NCBI RefSeq assembly: GCF_018861905.1
Contig: NZ_JAHLDU010000003.1
Coordinates: 1-64,000 of the forward strand
Reading direction: 5' to 3'
DNA: 64,000 nt
Source: Clostridium sp. DSM 17811
GTDB lineage: Bacteria; Bacillota; Clostridia; Clostridiales; Clostridiaceae
A model generated the notes under the pieces. The model was given only the letters and a program-made list of their open reading frames with translations, was not told the DNA's origin and did no database searches. The translations under genes and the position numbers were made by a program. Below, piece after piece: positions 54,990-63,604 of the stretch. Position 1 is the first letter of the stretch. Every line of letters begins with the position of its first letter.

Positions 54990-56060
54990 ATGGCAAATAT
55001 AGGATTACCAAACATATTTATATCGTTTAAAACAGCAGGAACAACAGCCATAGTAAGAGGACAAAGAGGAACTGTAGCATTAATATTAAAAGATTCCGTA
55101 CACCTTGGGGCTACTGTCTTAACAGATCCAACAGATATACCAACAAACTTTTCAACTTATAATTTAGAACAAATTAATTTAGCTTATAAGGGTGGAGTTC
55201 AAGTTCCTAAAAAGTTGATAATTTATGTACAACCAGTAGCATCAACAAATTATACAGAAGGTGAAAAATACTTAGAGGGAACTAAATTTGATTATGTAGC
55301 AATTCCAAGTATAACTTCAGCAGATGCTTTATTAGTTGCAACATGGATTAAGAATTTAAGGGATAACAAAGACATAAAGAGTAAAGCCGTATTACCAATT
55401 GTTAGTGGAGATCATGAGGGTGTTATTAACTATGCCACAAACAGTACTATAGTTGGTACAGAAACTTATACAGCTACAGATTATTGTGGAAGAATAGCAG
55501 GAGTATTAGCAGGAACACCGTTACAGATGAGTGCTACATATGCAGTATTAACAGAAGTTACGGATTGCCCTCACTTAACTACAGATGAGTTTAATGCCCA
55601 AATAGCATTAGGTCAATTGTTATTAATAAATGATGGTTCAAAAGTTAAAATTGCAAGAGGAGTTAATAGTCTTCAAACAACTACACTAACTAAGGGCGAT
55701 AGTTTTAAGAAGATAAAAGTTGTTGATATTATGGATCAAATAAACAGTGATATTAAAACTACTGCAAATGACACTTATATTGGTAAAGTACCAAATACAT
55801 ATGACAATAAAATTTTACTAATCTCTGCTATATTAGGATATTTTGATGGTTTAGTAACTGACCAACTTGTCGAAAAGAATCCAATTATATGTATAGATGT
55901 TGTGGCTCAAACAGCTTATCTAAAAAGTAATGGAGTTGATGTATCAGTCTTAACAGAGCAACAAATCAAAGAAGCTAACACTGGTGATAACGTGTTTATC
56001 GGTGGGACTATAAAAATTATAGATGCAATGGAAAATATACAGTTAAATATTTCAATGTAA
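54990..56060 (+). CDS. Tail sheath protein (XkdK-like)
   Basis: 356 residues. MANIGLPNIFISFKTAGTTA and RGQRGTVALILKD at the N terminus, and GGTIKIIDAMENIQLNISM at the C terminus, are typical of contractile-tail sheath proteins. This establishes a myovirus-type (or PBSX-like) tail. Confidence 0.92.
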   Translation: MANIGLPNIFISFKTAGTTAIVRGQRGTVALILKDSVHLGATVLTDPTDIPTNFSTYNLEQINLAYKGGVQVPKKLIIYVQPVASTNYTEGEKYLEGTKFDYVAIPSITSADALLVATWIKNLRDNKDIKSKAVLPIVSGDHEGVINYATNSTIVGTETYTATDYCGRIAGVLAGTPLQMSATYAVLTEVTDCPHLTTDEFNAQIALGQLLLINDGSKVKIARGVNSLQTTTLTKGDSFKKIKVVDIMDQINSDIKTTANDTYIGKVPNTYDNKILLISAILGYFDGLVTDQLVEKNPIICIDVVAQTAYLKSNGVDVSVLTEQQIKEANTGDNVFIGGTIKIIDAMENIQLNISM

Positions 56061-56075
56061 GGGAGGCAATTATTA

Positions 56076-56510
56076 ATGAATGCTAAAGATATAATCAACG
56101 GTACGTGGGGAGAATTGTGGATTGATGGAGACAAAGTTTCAGAATGTATCGCACTTCAAGCTAAAGTAACCATAAATAAAGCTCCAGTTTCATTTTGTGG
56201 AGACCTATTTACACATAATAAAGTAATAGGATTAGAAGGAAAAGGAAGTCTTAAATTACATAAAGCAAGTTCAAGAATGATTATAAAAATATCAGCTAAT
56301 ATGAAAGCAGGAAAACAAACAGTTTGTACTATAGTTTCTAAATTAGCTGATCCAGATTCAATGGGAGCAGAAAGAGTAGCTATATATGAAGTTTCTTTTG
56401 ACGAATTAACTATTGCTGACTGGGAAAATAAGAAAAATGGAGAAGAGGATGTACCTTTTACATTTGCAAATTGGGAATTTTTAGATACTATTGCACCACA
56501 AAATATATAA
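56076..56510 (+). CDS. Tail tube protein (XkdM-like)
   Basis: 144 residues, beta-rich, with NGTWGELWIDGDKVSE and LEGKGSLKLHKASSRM, matching the XkdM tail core family. GGGAGG precedes the ATG, 15 bases after the sheath gene. Confidence 0.9.
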   Translation: MNAKDIINGTWGELWIDGDKVSECIALQAKVTINKAPVSFCGDLFTHNKVIGLEGKGSLKLHKASSRMIIKISANMKAGKQTVCTIVSKLADPDSMGAERVAIYEVSFDELTIADWENKKNGEEDVPFTFANWEFLDTIAPQNI

Positions 56511-56516
56511 AAATAC

Positions 56517-56536
56517 AAGGGCGTAAAGCCCTTTTA
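56517..56536 (+). terminator. Short hairpin inside the late operon (3)
   Basis: AAGGGC-GTAAA-GCCCTT then TT (56517-56535), right after the tube gene; a weak terminator or attenuator. Confidence 0.45.
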
Positions 56537-56552
56537 AAAAGGATGGTAATAT

Positions 56553-56960
56553 ATGAACACTATAGATTTATTATTAGGATTAGATACTGGGAAAATTAAA
56601 AAACCAACTCAAACAATGGAGTTAAAAAGATTATCAAAATTAGTTAAGGGCAAAGTTGAGTTTAAATGTCAAGCATTAGATTCAGACACTTATAGTGAAA
56701 TACAAAAGAATGCCGTTGATATGGATAGTAAAGGTGCTATTAAAGGCTTGAACGTAGGAGAAATGCAGACATTTATGGTACTTGCAGGAGTTGCAGAACC
56801 TAACTTAAAAGATGCTACTTTACTAAAACATTATGGAGCAGTAACACCAAAGGAATTGTTATTAAAATTACTATTACCTGGCGAGTTAGTCACTTTATAT
56901 AATCTAATAAATGATTTAAGTGGATTTAGTGAGGACACAGTAGAAGATATAAAAAACTAG
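56553..56960 (+). CDS. Tail assembly chaperone, short form (XkdN/gpG-like)
   Basis: 135 residues. MNTIDLLLGLDTGKIKKPTQ begins the XkdN-like family; GVAEPNLKDATLLKHYGA is also characteristic. It occupies the gpG position between tube and tape-measure genes. The gene ends at TAG 56958-56960 right after the slippery heptamer, and a fraction of ribosomes should shift to make the longer GT-like form. Confidence 0.85.
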   Translation: MNTIDLLLGLDTGKIKKPTQTMELKRLSKLVKGKVEFKCQALDSDTYSEIQKNAVDMDSKGAIKGLNVGEMQTFMVLAGVAEPNLKDATLLKHYGAVTPKELLLKLLLPGELVTLYNLINDLSGFSEDTVEDIKN

Positions 56961-57121
56961 TTGAGACTGATAGTGATGTCAGTCTCATGTATTATTTATG
57001 GCATGAAAAAGATATGTTACCATCTGAATTTTATAGTTTAAAAGCAGGAGACAAAACTATATTAGGTGCTTTTGCTGAAATAAAAATTAAAGATGATGCA
57101 AAAACCCAAGGGGGTGAATAA
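56553..57121 (+). CDS. Tail assembly chaperone, -1 frameshifted long form (gpGT-like)
   Basis: Joined product: 56553-56957 in frame 0, then -1 frame from 56957 to the TAA at 57119-57121, about 189 residues. The added 54 residues (LVETDSDVSLMYYLWHEKDM then LPSEFYSLKAGDK) look like a real T domain, with the YxLxHExxxxPSEF pattern of these proteins. The -1 frame stays open to 3 bases before the tape-measure start. The ratio of short to long forms cannot be read from sequence. Confidence 0.8.
56951..56987 (+). promoter_or_regulatory. Programmed -1 ribosomal frameshift site
   Basis: Slippery heptamer A AAA AAC (56951-56957) in the correct phase (ATA AAA AAC TAG), then a 4-base spacer and a perfect 9-bp hairpin TGAGACTGA / TCAGTCTCA (56962-56970, 56979-56987) with an 8-base loop. 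Confidence 0.85.
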
Positions 57122-57124
57122 AAA

Positions 57125-58981
57125 ATGGCTTATCAATTAAATGCTGTATTCAACCTAGGTGGAAATTACATAAAACAAATGCAAATAGCTCAAAAGGAAA
57201 CTAGTGGTATGAACAAATCTTTAGCTACTGTAGGTGGTGGATTTTCTAAATTAGCATCTATAGCATTAAAGGCAGGAGCAGTTGTTGGATTAGGATTAGG
57301 ATTAAAAGATATGGTAACTAAGGCTTCAGCTGGACAACAAAAACTTGCACAACTAGATGCAGTTTTAAAGTCAACCGGTGGTTCAGCAGGAATGACTCAG
57401 AGTGCATTATTAAAGTTAGCAGATGCACAGTCAAAAGTAACAACATTTAGTAAAGGTACAACAATGGCAGCTGAAAGTTTATTATTAACATTTACAGGAA
57501 TAAGTAGTAAAACATTTCCTAGCACAATAAAAGCAGCTCAAGATATGTCTACAGCAATGGGAACGGATTTAAATAGTAGCGTTATGTTACTAGGAAAATC
57601 TTTGAATAATCCAGCAGAAGGTATGGGGAGACTTGCAAAAAGTGGAGTTACTTTTACTAAGCAACAAAAGGAACAAATTACAACTCTACAAAAAAGTGGT
57701 AAAACAATGGAAGCACAAAAGATAATTTTGGCTGAATTGTCTAAAGAGTTTGGTGGAAGTGCAACCGCAAAAGCAAAGACTTTCGCAGGACAAATGACAA
57801 TACTCAAAAATAGTATGAGTGGTGTTGAAAGTTCACTCGGAATGATATTGATTCCATACTTAACTAAATTTGCAACAACCGTAAATAAATATGTTCCCAA
57901 AATTAAAGAAGTTTTAGTAGGAATGATTGATTTTGTTGTGCCTAAGTTTAAAACATTTACTACATTAGTTGGACAAATCGCACAAGAATTATTACCTGAT
58001 TTCGGTAAGAGTGCAGGGGATGCAAAGACTAAAGCTAGTGATTTAGCTAAAGGTGGAATAAATTTTATAATAACAGCATTAACGTGGATAAGAGATAATA
58101 TGGGAGCAGTTAAACTTGCAATAGCAGGGGTTACTACAGTATGGGTAATACAGAGTGGAATAGCTTTGATACTTAATGGTAGATTAGCTGTAAATAATGC
58201 ATTATCAGCAATAGCTATTGTAAAAGATGGAGCATTAACTGTAGCCATAATAGCACTTTATGTAGCACAAGGAATACAAACGCTGGCAACTGGTGCAGGA
58301 AGCGTAGCAATGGGAATATTTAATACAGTAATGGGGTTAAATCCTATAGTTAAAGTAATTGGTTTAGTAGTTTTGCTAGGTCTCGCAATATATGGAATCA
58401 TTACGCATTGGAAATCAATTTCTACTTGGATCTCGACAACTTGGAAAAAGTTAATGGATAATCCAGTAGCAAAATTTATATTAATGATGAATCCATTCAC
58501 AGCGATTCTCGTAGTTATTTATGATAATTTTGATAAGATAACGAGTGCTATAAGTAAAGCATGGAATTGGCTAACTAAGTGGAATGGTACAGATGTAAAA
58601 GACAAAACTTCTACGGTAACAACTAAATATGTAAGCACGGAAGAGAAAAATGCGTCGGTAAAAGCTACTGGTAATCTTAATGCTTATACTGGCAATACAT
58701 TAGGCATAAATCCCTTAACAGGGAGACCGTATGCAGGGGGAACAATATATGCAACAAAAGGTGCTCATCTAGTTGGAGAAAAGGGAGCCGAAATTGTTAA
58801 TTTTAAAGGTGGAGAAACGGTTGATACAGCAAGTAATACTAAAAAAATACTAGGTGCAAACAGTGGTCAACCTTTTATAATCAACAATTACTTTAGTAAT
58901 GTAGTTGGTGAAGAAAGCTTCTTCCAGTTATGTAGTGAAAAAGTAAGTCAAAAAATTTTAACACAGTTAGAAAACATGTAG
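57125..58981 (+). CDS. Tail tape measure protein (XkdO-like)
   Basis: 618 residues. The N terminus is a tape-measure pattern (AYQLNAVFNLGGNYIKQM ... TSGMNKSLATVGGGFSKLA), then a tape_meas core (LLLTFTGISSKTFPSTIKAAQDMS ... MGTDLNSSVMLLGKSL), several hydrophobic segments in 330-480, and a C-terminal AKGAHLVGEKGAEIVNF stretch. Length sets the tail length and points to a fairly short tail. GGGGGTG precedes the ATG. Confidence 0.9.
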   Translation: MAYQLNAVFNLGGNYIKQMQIAQKETSGMNKSLATVGGGFSKLASIALKAGAVVGLGLGLKDMVTKASAGQQKLAQLDAVLKSTGGSAGMTQSALLKLADAQSKVTTFSKGTTMAAESLLLTFTGISSKTFPSTIKAAQDMSTAMGTDLNSSVMLLGKSLNNPAEGMGRLAKSGVTFTKQQKEQITTLQKSGKTMEAQKIILAELSKEFGGSATAKAKTFAGQMTILKNSMSGVESSLGMILIPYLTKFATTVNKYVPKIKEVLVGMIDFVVPKFKTFTTLVGQIAQELLPDFGKSAGDAKTKASDLAKGGINFIITALTWIRDNMGAVKLAIAGVTTVWVIQSGIALILNGRLAVNNALSAIAIVKDGALTVAIIALYVAQGIQTLATGAGSVAMGIFNTVMGLNPIVKVIGLVVLLGLAIYGIITHWKSISTWISTTWKKLMDNPVAKFILMMNPFTAILVVIYDNFDKITSAISKAWNWLTKWNGTDVKDKTSTVTTKYVSTEEKNASVKATGNLNAYTGNTLGINPLTGRPYAGGTIYATKGAHLVGEKGAEIVNFKGGETVDTASNTKKILGANSGQPFIINNYFSNVVGEESFFQLCSEKVSQKILTQLENM

Positions 58982-59008
58982 AGTGGCTATTATAGTCACT
59001 CTTATTTT
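58981..59008 (+). terminator. Terminator-like hairpin inside the late operon (4)
   Basis: GAGTGGCTA-TTA-TAGTCACTC (58981-59001) beginning at the tape-measure stop codon and followed by TTATTTT; one G-U pair favours rightward transcription. Confidence 0.7.
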
Positions 59009-59028
59009 AATTGAAAGGATGTGGCTAT

Positions 59029-59445
59029 ATGGCAGATATTTATGTATGTACAGAAAATAGGGATCAAGTATATCAGTTTCCAACTTTACCTGATAAGTTT
59101 CCCGATTTAGAATCAAATTCATTGAATGAAGAATTTCAAACTTTCAATAATGGAGTTTTTAATCTACTAAATGGAACAGGATTAATTAGTTTTGACATGG
59201 GATTTATGTTGGCAATGCAACAATATGTATTTTGTAAATGTGATTATATGAATACTCCTAATATAATTAATCTTATGGATAGTGCAAAGACTGATAAATT
59301 TCCTATAAGATTAATTTTTAAAGGTAATGACAATGCAGATTATATAAATATATTAGTATCTGTAGAAAAGCTTACTTGGGGGTTTAATCATGAAATGGAC
59401 GTTGATTTTAACGCAAGTTTTAAAGAATATAGGGCTTTAAAATGA
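59029..59445 (+). CDS. Baseplate/tail protein in the XkdP position
   Basis: 138 residues, beta-rich, without the LysM domain that PBSX XkdP carries. FPTLPDKFPDLESNSLNEEF resembles the N-terminal part of that family (which acts as hub-associated protein). The ATG at 59029 follows AAAGGATG. Function inferred from position. Confidence 0.65.
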   Translation: MADIYVCTENRDQVYQFPTLPDKFPDLESNSLNEEFQTFNNGVFNLLNGTGLISFDMGFMLAMQQYVFCKCDYMNTPNIINLMDSAKTDKFPIRLIFKGNDNADYINILVSVEKLTWGFNHEMDVDFNASFKEYRALK

Positions 59446-60371
59446 TTTATACTTTAATGGCTTTAGACGAAAATGGTGGATGGACAGATGTATTGCTAAA
59501 AAGCAATAATGTAAGTTGGTCGAGCAACAGTGATACATTAAGCATAGAATTAAATTTTGATTCATTGTTTGACTTAGTTGAGGGTACTCACATAATACTT
59601 AAAATAGATAATAAAATAGCATTTACTGGTGTCATAGTAAAAAAGGCTAAAGATAAACTTACATATAAATATATTTGTTATGATTATGCGTTTTATTTAA
59701 ATAAAAGTGAAACTATAATTCAATTTAATAAAGTAACTGCAAGCGTAGCTATCGAACAATTATGTGCAAAGTTTGGTGTAAGGTGTAATTGTGCAACTAT
59801 TAATACAGTAGTAAGTAAGATTTATAAAGATATGACACTTTCTGCGATAATTGATGATATTTTAGAAAATGTAACATTAGAAAAAGGTACAAAATATATC
59901 AAGGAAATGATTTCGGATATTCTTTATATTAGAGTTCAAAAGCAATATCAAATATTTCCAAAGTTTATATTATCAAAGGATTTAATTGTTAATAGTAGCA
60001 TAGAAAACATGAAAGACAAAGTGGTAGCTACTGGAAATGATGATACAAATACTAAAATACTAGCTACCGTAATTGATCCAATAAATGTTAAAATCTATGG
60101 TGGATTACAAGAAGTATTAACATTAGATATTGCTAGTGATGTAGCACATGCTAAAACTATAGCTACTAACTACTTAAAATTAAATAATAAAATATTCTAT
60201 GATACCACATTAAATATTGTGGTTATTAGTGGTGGCGAAGAAATAAGAGCAAATAGAAGTATAGGTTTGAGCATCAAATCTATGGGTTTGAATGGGTGGT
60301 ATAACATAAAATCATGCACTAATACATTGTCTAACGGACAATATAGAGCAAGCATTGTACTAGAGTGGTAG
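59442..60371 (+). CDS. Baseplate hub protein (XkdQ / gpD-like)
   Basis: 309 residues. The pattern VSWSSNSDTLSIELNFDSLFDLVEG and GVIVKKAKDKLTYKYICYDYAFYLNKSE is that of XkdQ/late control D hub proteins. NRSIGLSIKSMGLNGWYNIKS near the C terminus agrees. Start overlaps the previous stop (ATGA). Confidence 0.85.
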   Translation: MIYTLMALDENGGWTDVLLKSNNVSWSSNSDTLSIELNFDSLFDLVEGTHIILKIDNKIAFTGVIVKKAKDKLTYKYICYDYAFYLNKSETIIQFNKVTASVAIEQLCAKFGVRCNCATINTVVSKIYKDMTLSAIIDDILENVTLEKGTKYIKEMISDILYIRVQKQYQIFPKFILSKDLIVNSSIENMKDKVVATGNDDTNTKILATVIDPINVKIYGGLQEVLTLDIASDVAHAKTIATNYLKLNNKIFYDTTLNIVVISGGEEIRANRSIGLSIKSMGLNGWYNIKSCTNTLSNGQYRASIVLEW

Positions 60372-60380
60372 GGGGGTTAA

Positions 60381-60692
60381 ATGGATTATACAACAGAATT
60401 TGCAAAGAAAATTAATAGTAAAACAAATATATCGAGAATTGGCAATAGTAAAGGAACCGTATTGTCTATTAGACCTCTTAAAATCAGTATAAGTGGGGGC
60501 TCGGTGATACTCGATGATTCTAATTGCTACCTGTGTAGTAATTTAGTAGAAAATCTCACCGGTACAGTAGTAATTAATGGGGTAGATACAACAGTAACCT
60601 TTAATAATAGTTTAAAAATAAATGATACAGTATTAGCAATATCAGATATTAGAGGTCAAAAGTTTTTTATAACAGATAAGGTGGTGATTTAA
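60381..60692 (+). CDS. Baseplate protein XkdR-like (DUF2577)
   Basis: 103 residues with an OB-like spike-base pattern (GTVLSIRPLKISISGGSVIL ... IRGQKFFITDKVVI). DUF2577 proteins follow XkdQ in PBSX-like clusters and may form the OB-ring of the spike. GGGGGG precedes the ATG. Confidence 0.75.
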   Translation: MDYTTEFAKKINSKTNISRIGNSKGTVLSIRPLKISISGGSVILDDSNCYLCSNLVENLTGTVVINGVDTTVTFNNSLKINDTVLAISDIRGQKFFITDKVVI

Positions 60693-61165
60693 TGGCTGAT
60701 AGCATAATACCTGAACTAAATATAGAGGAAGAAGTAACATTAACTAGTTACGGTACTGCAGCAATAGATACAACTACCATAGTTTCAAATGGTGCTGTAT
60801 TTAACTTTGACTTTGATGTAGGTGAATTTGTAATTAAAGATGGTAACATTGAGTTATTAACTGGTATTAAAGCATTAAAAATGTGGATTGAGAAATTAGT
60901 AAGAACAGAAAAAAATAAATTCAAAATATATGAAACAGGTGTAGCAGATGAATATGGAATATCACTATTAGATTTAATAAATAGTAATAATCCATATTTT
61001 TTTATTCAAGCAGAAGTACAAAGAGAATTAACAGAAAACTTATTGAAAAATGCAGAAATATTAACTGTTAGTAATTTTGTATTAACTAGGGAAACAAATG
61101 TTTTAGTAGTAAATTTTACTGTAAATAGTGTTTATGGAGTATTGGAAAGTGAGGTGAGGTTATAA
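60692..61165 (+). CDS. Baseplate wedge protein XkdS-like (DUF2634, gp25-type)
   Basis: 157 residues. FDFDVGEFVIKDGNIELLTGIKALKMWIEKL and ILTVSNFVLTRETNVLVVNFTV are the DUF2634/gp25-like pattern of sheath-initiating wedge proteins. The ATG overlaps the previous stop. Confidence 0.85.
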   Translation: MADSIIPELNIEEEVTLTSYGTAAIDTTTIVSNGAVFNFDFDVGEFVIKDGNIELLTGIKALKMWIEKLVRTEKNKFKIYETGVADEYGISLLDLINSNNPYFFIQAEVQRELTENLLKNAEILTVSNFVLTRETNVLVVNFTVNSVYGVLESEVRL

Positions 61166-62209
61166 ATGAACGATACAAGTAAAGTAATACAAGCAAGGTT
61201 ATTATCTAATATTGATGATACTTATGATAAAACTGAAGGTAGTTTTGTATATGATGTTGAAAAACCATTAAGTATTGAGTTAGAAACAGCTTATGCAGAC
61301 CAAAATTCAATATTAGATTTAGGATTTGCAGATACAAGCACTGGAATATATTTAAACAAAATAGTAGGAGCATATGGAATTACTAGAAAATTAGCAACTT
61401 ATTCAGGTAATCCAGTTACAGTTGTCGGGGCAGTAGGAACAGTAATTAATATAGGTGATAAAGTTGCAAGTGACACAGTTAACTTCACATTTATAGAAAG
61501 TAAAACAATAGGTGCAACTGGAATTGCAAATGTTAATGTTAAATGCGAAATGGTGGGAACAGTTGGGAATGTAGCCATAGGAGCAATTAAATATTTTCCA
61601 GTAACATTAGCAGGGTTAATAAGTGTAACTAATACAGAAGCCTTAACGAGTGGATATGAAGAAGAAACAGATGAACAATTAAGAGAAAGATATTGGGAAA
61701 AGGTTAGAAGTCCATCAACTAGTGGCAATTCAGCCCAATATAAACTATGGGCAATGTCTGTAGTTGGTGTAGGTGATGCAAAGGTCACTCCTCTTTGGAA
61801 TGGAAATGGAACAGTAAAGGTTGCAATAATAGATAGCAATAAGAGAGAGGCAGATACAGAATTAATTACTTTAGTTTCTAAATACATAGAAGATGTGAGA
61901 CCTATTGGAGCAACGATAACTGTACTATCGGGTATAGAAAAAGATATAAATATATCTGTAAAATTATCTATAGACACAAATAAATACACAATAGAAACAG
62001 TAACAATGGCTATTAAAGATAGCTTAACTCAATATTTTAAAAACATAGCTTTCTTAACAACATATGTTAGCTATGCAAAAATAGGAAATCTTCTCTTTAA
62101 TGTAAATGGTGTCCTAGATTATAACAATTTATTAATAAATAATGGAGTAATAAACGTTGAAATTGCTGATGAAGAAATAGCAGTCTTAGGAGTGCTTACA
62201 AATGGATAG
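61166..62209 (+). CDS. Baseplate J-like protein (XkdT)
   Basis: 347 residues. EGSFVYDVEKPLSIELETAY, GITRKLATYSGNPV, and ESEEETDEQLR-type segment (YEEETDEQLRERYWEKVRSP) are the baseplate J family signature. It forms the wedge ring around the hub. GAGGT precedes the ATG directly after XkdS. Confidence 0.92.
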   Translation: MNDTSKVIQARLLSNIDDTYDKTEGSFVYDVEKPLSIELETAYADQNSILDLGFADTSTGIYLNKIVGAYGITRKLATYSGNPVTVVGAVGTVINIGDKVASDTVNFTFIESKTIGATGIANVNVKCEMVGTVGNVAIGAIKYFPVTLAGLISVTNTEALTSGYEEETDEQLRERYWEKVRSPSTSGNSAQYKLWAMSVVGVGDAKVTPLWNGNGTVKVAIIDSNKREADTELITLVSKYIEDVRPIGATITVLSGIEKDINISVKLSIDTNKYTIETVTMAIKDSLTQYFKNIAFLTTYVSYAKIGNLLFNVNGVLDYNNLLINNGVINVEIADEEIAVLGVLTNG

Positions 62210-62825
62210 TAAAACTCTACTAGGTTATATGCCTAAATATTATGTGAACTCAAAGGTTATTAGTAATTTAAATACTACTAATGCAAAAGAACTAACTATA
62301 TTTAAAGCAAAAATTGAAAGTACATTAAATCAGTTTTTTACTGATACCACAGATACAATGATTGAAAGATGGGAAGCAGAATTTGGGATACTATCAAACA
62401 CAAATTTAACTTTAACTCAAAGAAGAAATAAAGTATTAGCAAAAATAAGAGGTAGAGGTGTAAGTACAATAAGTGCAATTAAAAGTATTGCACAAAGTTA
62501 TGTGGATACAGTTAATGTAATAGAAAATAATCCTGATTATTCATTCTTATTAGATTTAGTAAGTAGCAGTGGATTTCCATACATATTATCAGATTTGTAT
62601 TCGAGTGTTGAAGAAATGAAACCTGCTCATTTAAAAGCTAATTATAAAATGACATCAAAAACGTGCGATAGTTTGACTATTAGGACGTTTTTATTATGTG
62701 GTGAAGAAATAATGGTATATCCTTATCAAACTAGAGAGATAGAAACAAATGGAAAAATTAATATAGCATTAGGTCAAAGTCAAGGTGCTGAAATAATAAC
62801 AATAAGTCCGAAGGGGGCAATATAA
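62202..62825 (+). CDS. Baseplate protein XkdU-like (YmfQ/DUF2313)
   Basis: 207 residues. The N-terminal LLGYMPKYYVNSKVISNLN and IERWEAEFGILSNTNLTLTQRRNKVLAKIRG form the YmfQ-family pattern; it links the J ring to the fibres. Overlaps the previous gene by 8 bases. Confidence 0.9.
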   Translation: MDSKTLLGYMPKYYVNSKVISNLNTTNAKELTIFKAKIESTLNQFFTDTTDTMIERWEAEFGILSNTNLTLTQRRNKVLAKIRGRGVSTISAIKSIAQSYVDTVNVIENNPDYSFLLDLVSSSGFPYILSDLYSSVEEMKPAHLKANYKMTSKTCDSLTIRTFLLCGEEIMVYPYQTREIETNGKINIALGQSQGAEIITISPKGAI

Positions 62826-62827
62826 TA

Positions 62828-63604
62828 ATGGCAGAACAATTTTATACTATATTAACAAATGTAGGTAAGGCTAAAATAGCTAATAGTCTACCAACAGGAA
62901 CAAAAATTAATCTTACTACTTTAAAGGTGGGAGATAGTAATGGAACTTATTATAATCCAGTGGAAACTCAAACAGATATTATACATAAGGTATACGAATG
63001 TAGCATAACAAGTATTGAAACAGATCCAACTAATCCTAATTGGATAGTAATATCTTCTGCAATTCCAAGTTCAGTAGGTGGATTTATGATTCGAGAAGCA
63101 GGAATATATGATGATGCAAATAACTTAATTGCAATTGGAAAATATCCTGAGACATATAAGCCTGTTGCAAGTGACGGCTCAACTAAAGAGTTATACATAA
63201 AAATGACATTAGAAGTAACAAATGCAACTAGTGTTGAATTGAAAATTGATCCTACAGTAATACTTGCAACCAAAAAAGACATTACAATTTTAGATACAAA
63301 AATAGAACAATTTGAGGCTGATAATGTACATTCAATAAATACGATTAACAATGCTATGGCTGATAATTCGACGTATTCAACCTATAAAACAAATGTTGAT
63401 GCAAATGGAATATTTACAACGATACAATACAAAAGAAAAAATGGAACGTTAATATTAAAATCTATTTTAAGTGGTGGTACAACTCCAAAATACACAACTA
63501 GAACCGAAACAGAATATTTAACTGACGGAACTACGGTGAGTGTTACTAGGGTTTACAGTATTACTTACACACTAGATAAGGTTACTAGTGAGGTGTTGCA
63601 ATAA
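62828..63604 (+). CDS. Tail fibre protein (tail-collar type, N-terminal domain)
   Basis: 258 residues. The N-terminal 150 residues (AEQFYTILTNVGKAKIANS ... GFMIREAGIYDDANNLIAIGKYPE) match the phage tail-collar fibre domain (DUF3751 type). The C-terminal part (TIQYKRKNGTLILKS) is a short repeat-like region. It probably contributes to host receptor binding. GAAGGGGGG precedes the ATG. Confidence 0.85.
   Translation: MAEQFYTILTNVGKAKIANSLPTGTKINLTTLKVGDSNGTYYNPVETQTDIIHKVYECSITSIETDPTNPNWIVISSAIPSSVGGFMIREAGIYDDANNLIAIGKYPETYKPVASDGSTKELYIKMTLEVTNATSVELKIDPTVILATKKDITILDTKIEQFEADNVHSINTINNAMADNSTYSTYKTNVDANGIFTTIQYKRKNGTLILKSILSGGTTPKYTTRTETEYLTDGTTVSVTRVYSITYTLDKVTSEVLQ

Noticed and set aside
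57538-58248. 236-codon leftward open frame inside the tape-measure gene.
   Set aside because: Antisense shadow of a coding sequence with low-complexity codons; no start signal.
61399-61989. 196-codon leftward open frame inside the baseplate J gene.
   Set aside because: Antisense shadow with no ribosome site; the plus-strand gene carries the family signature.
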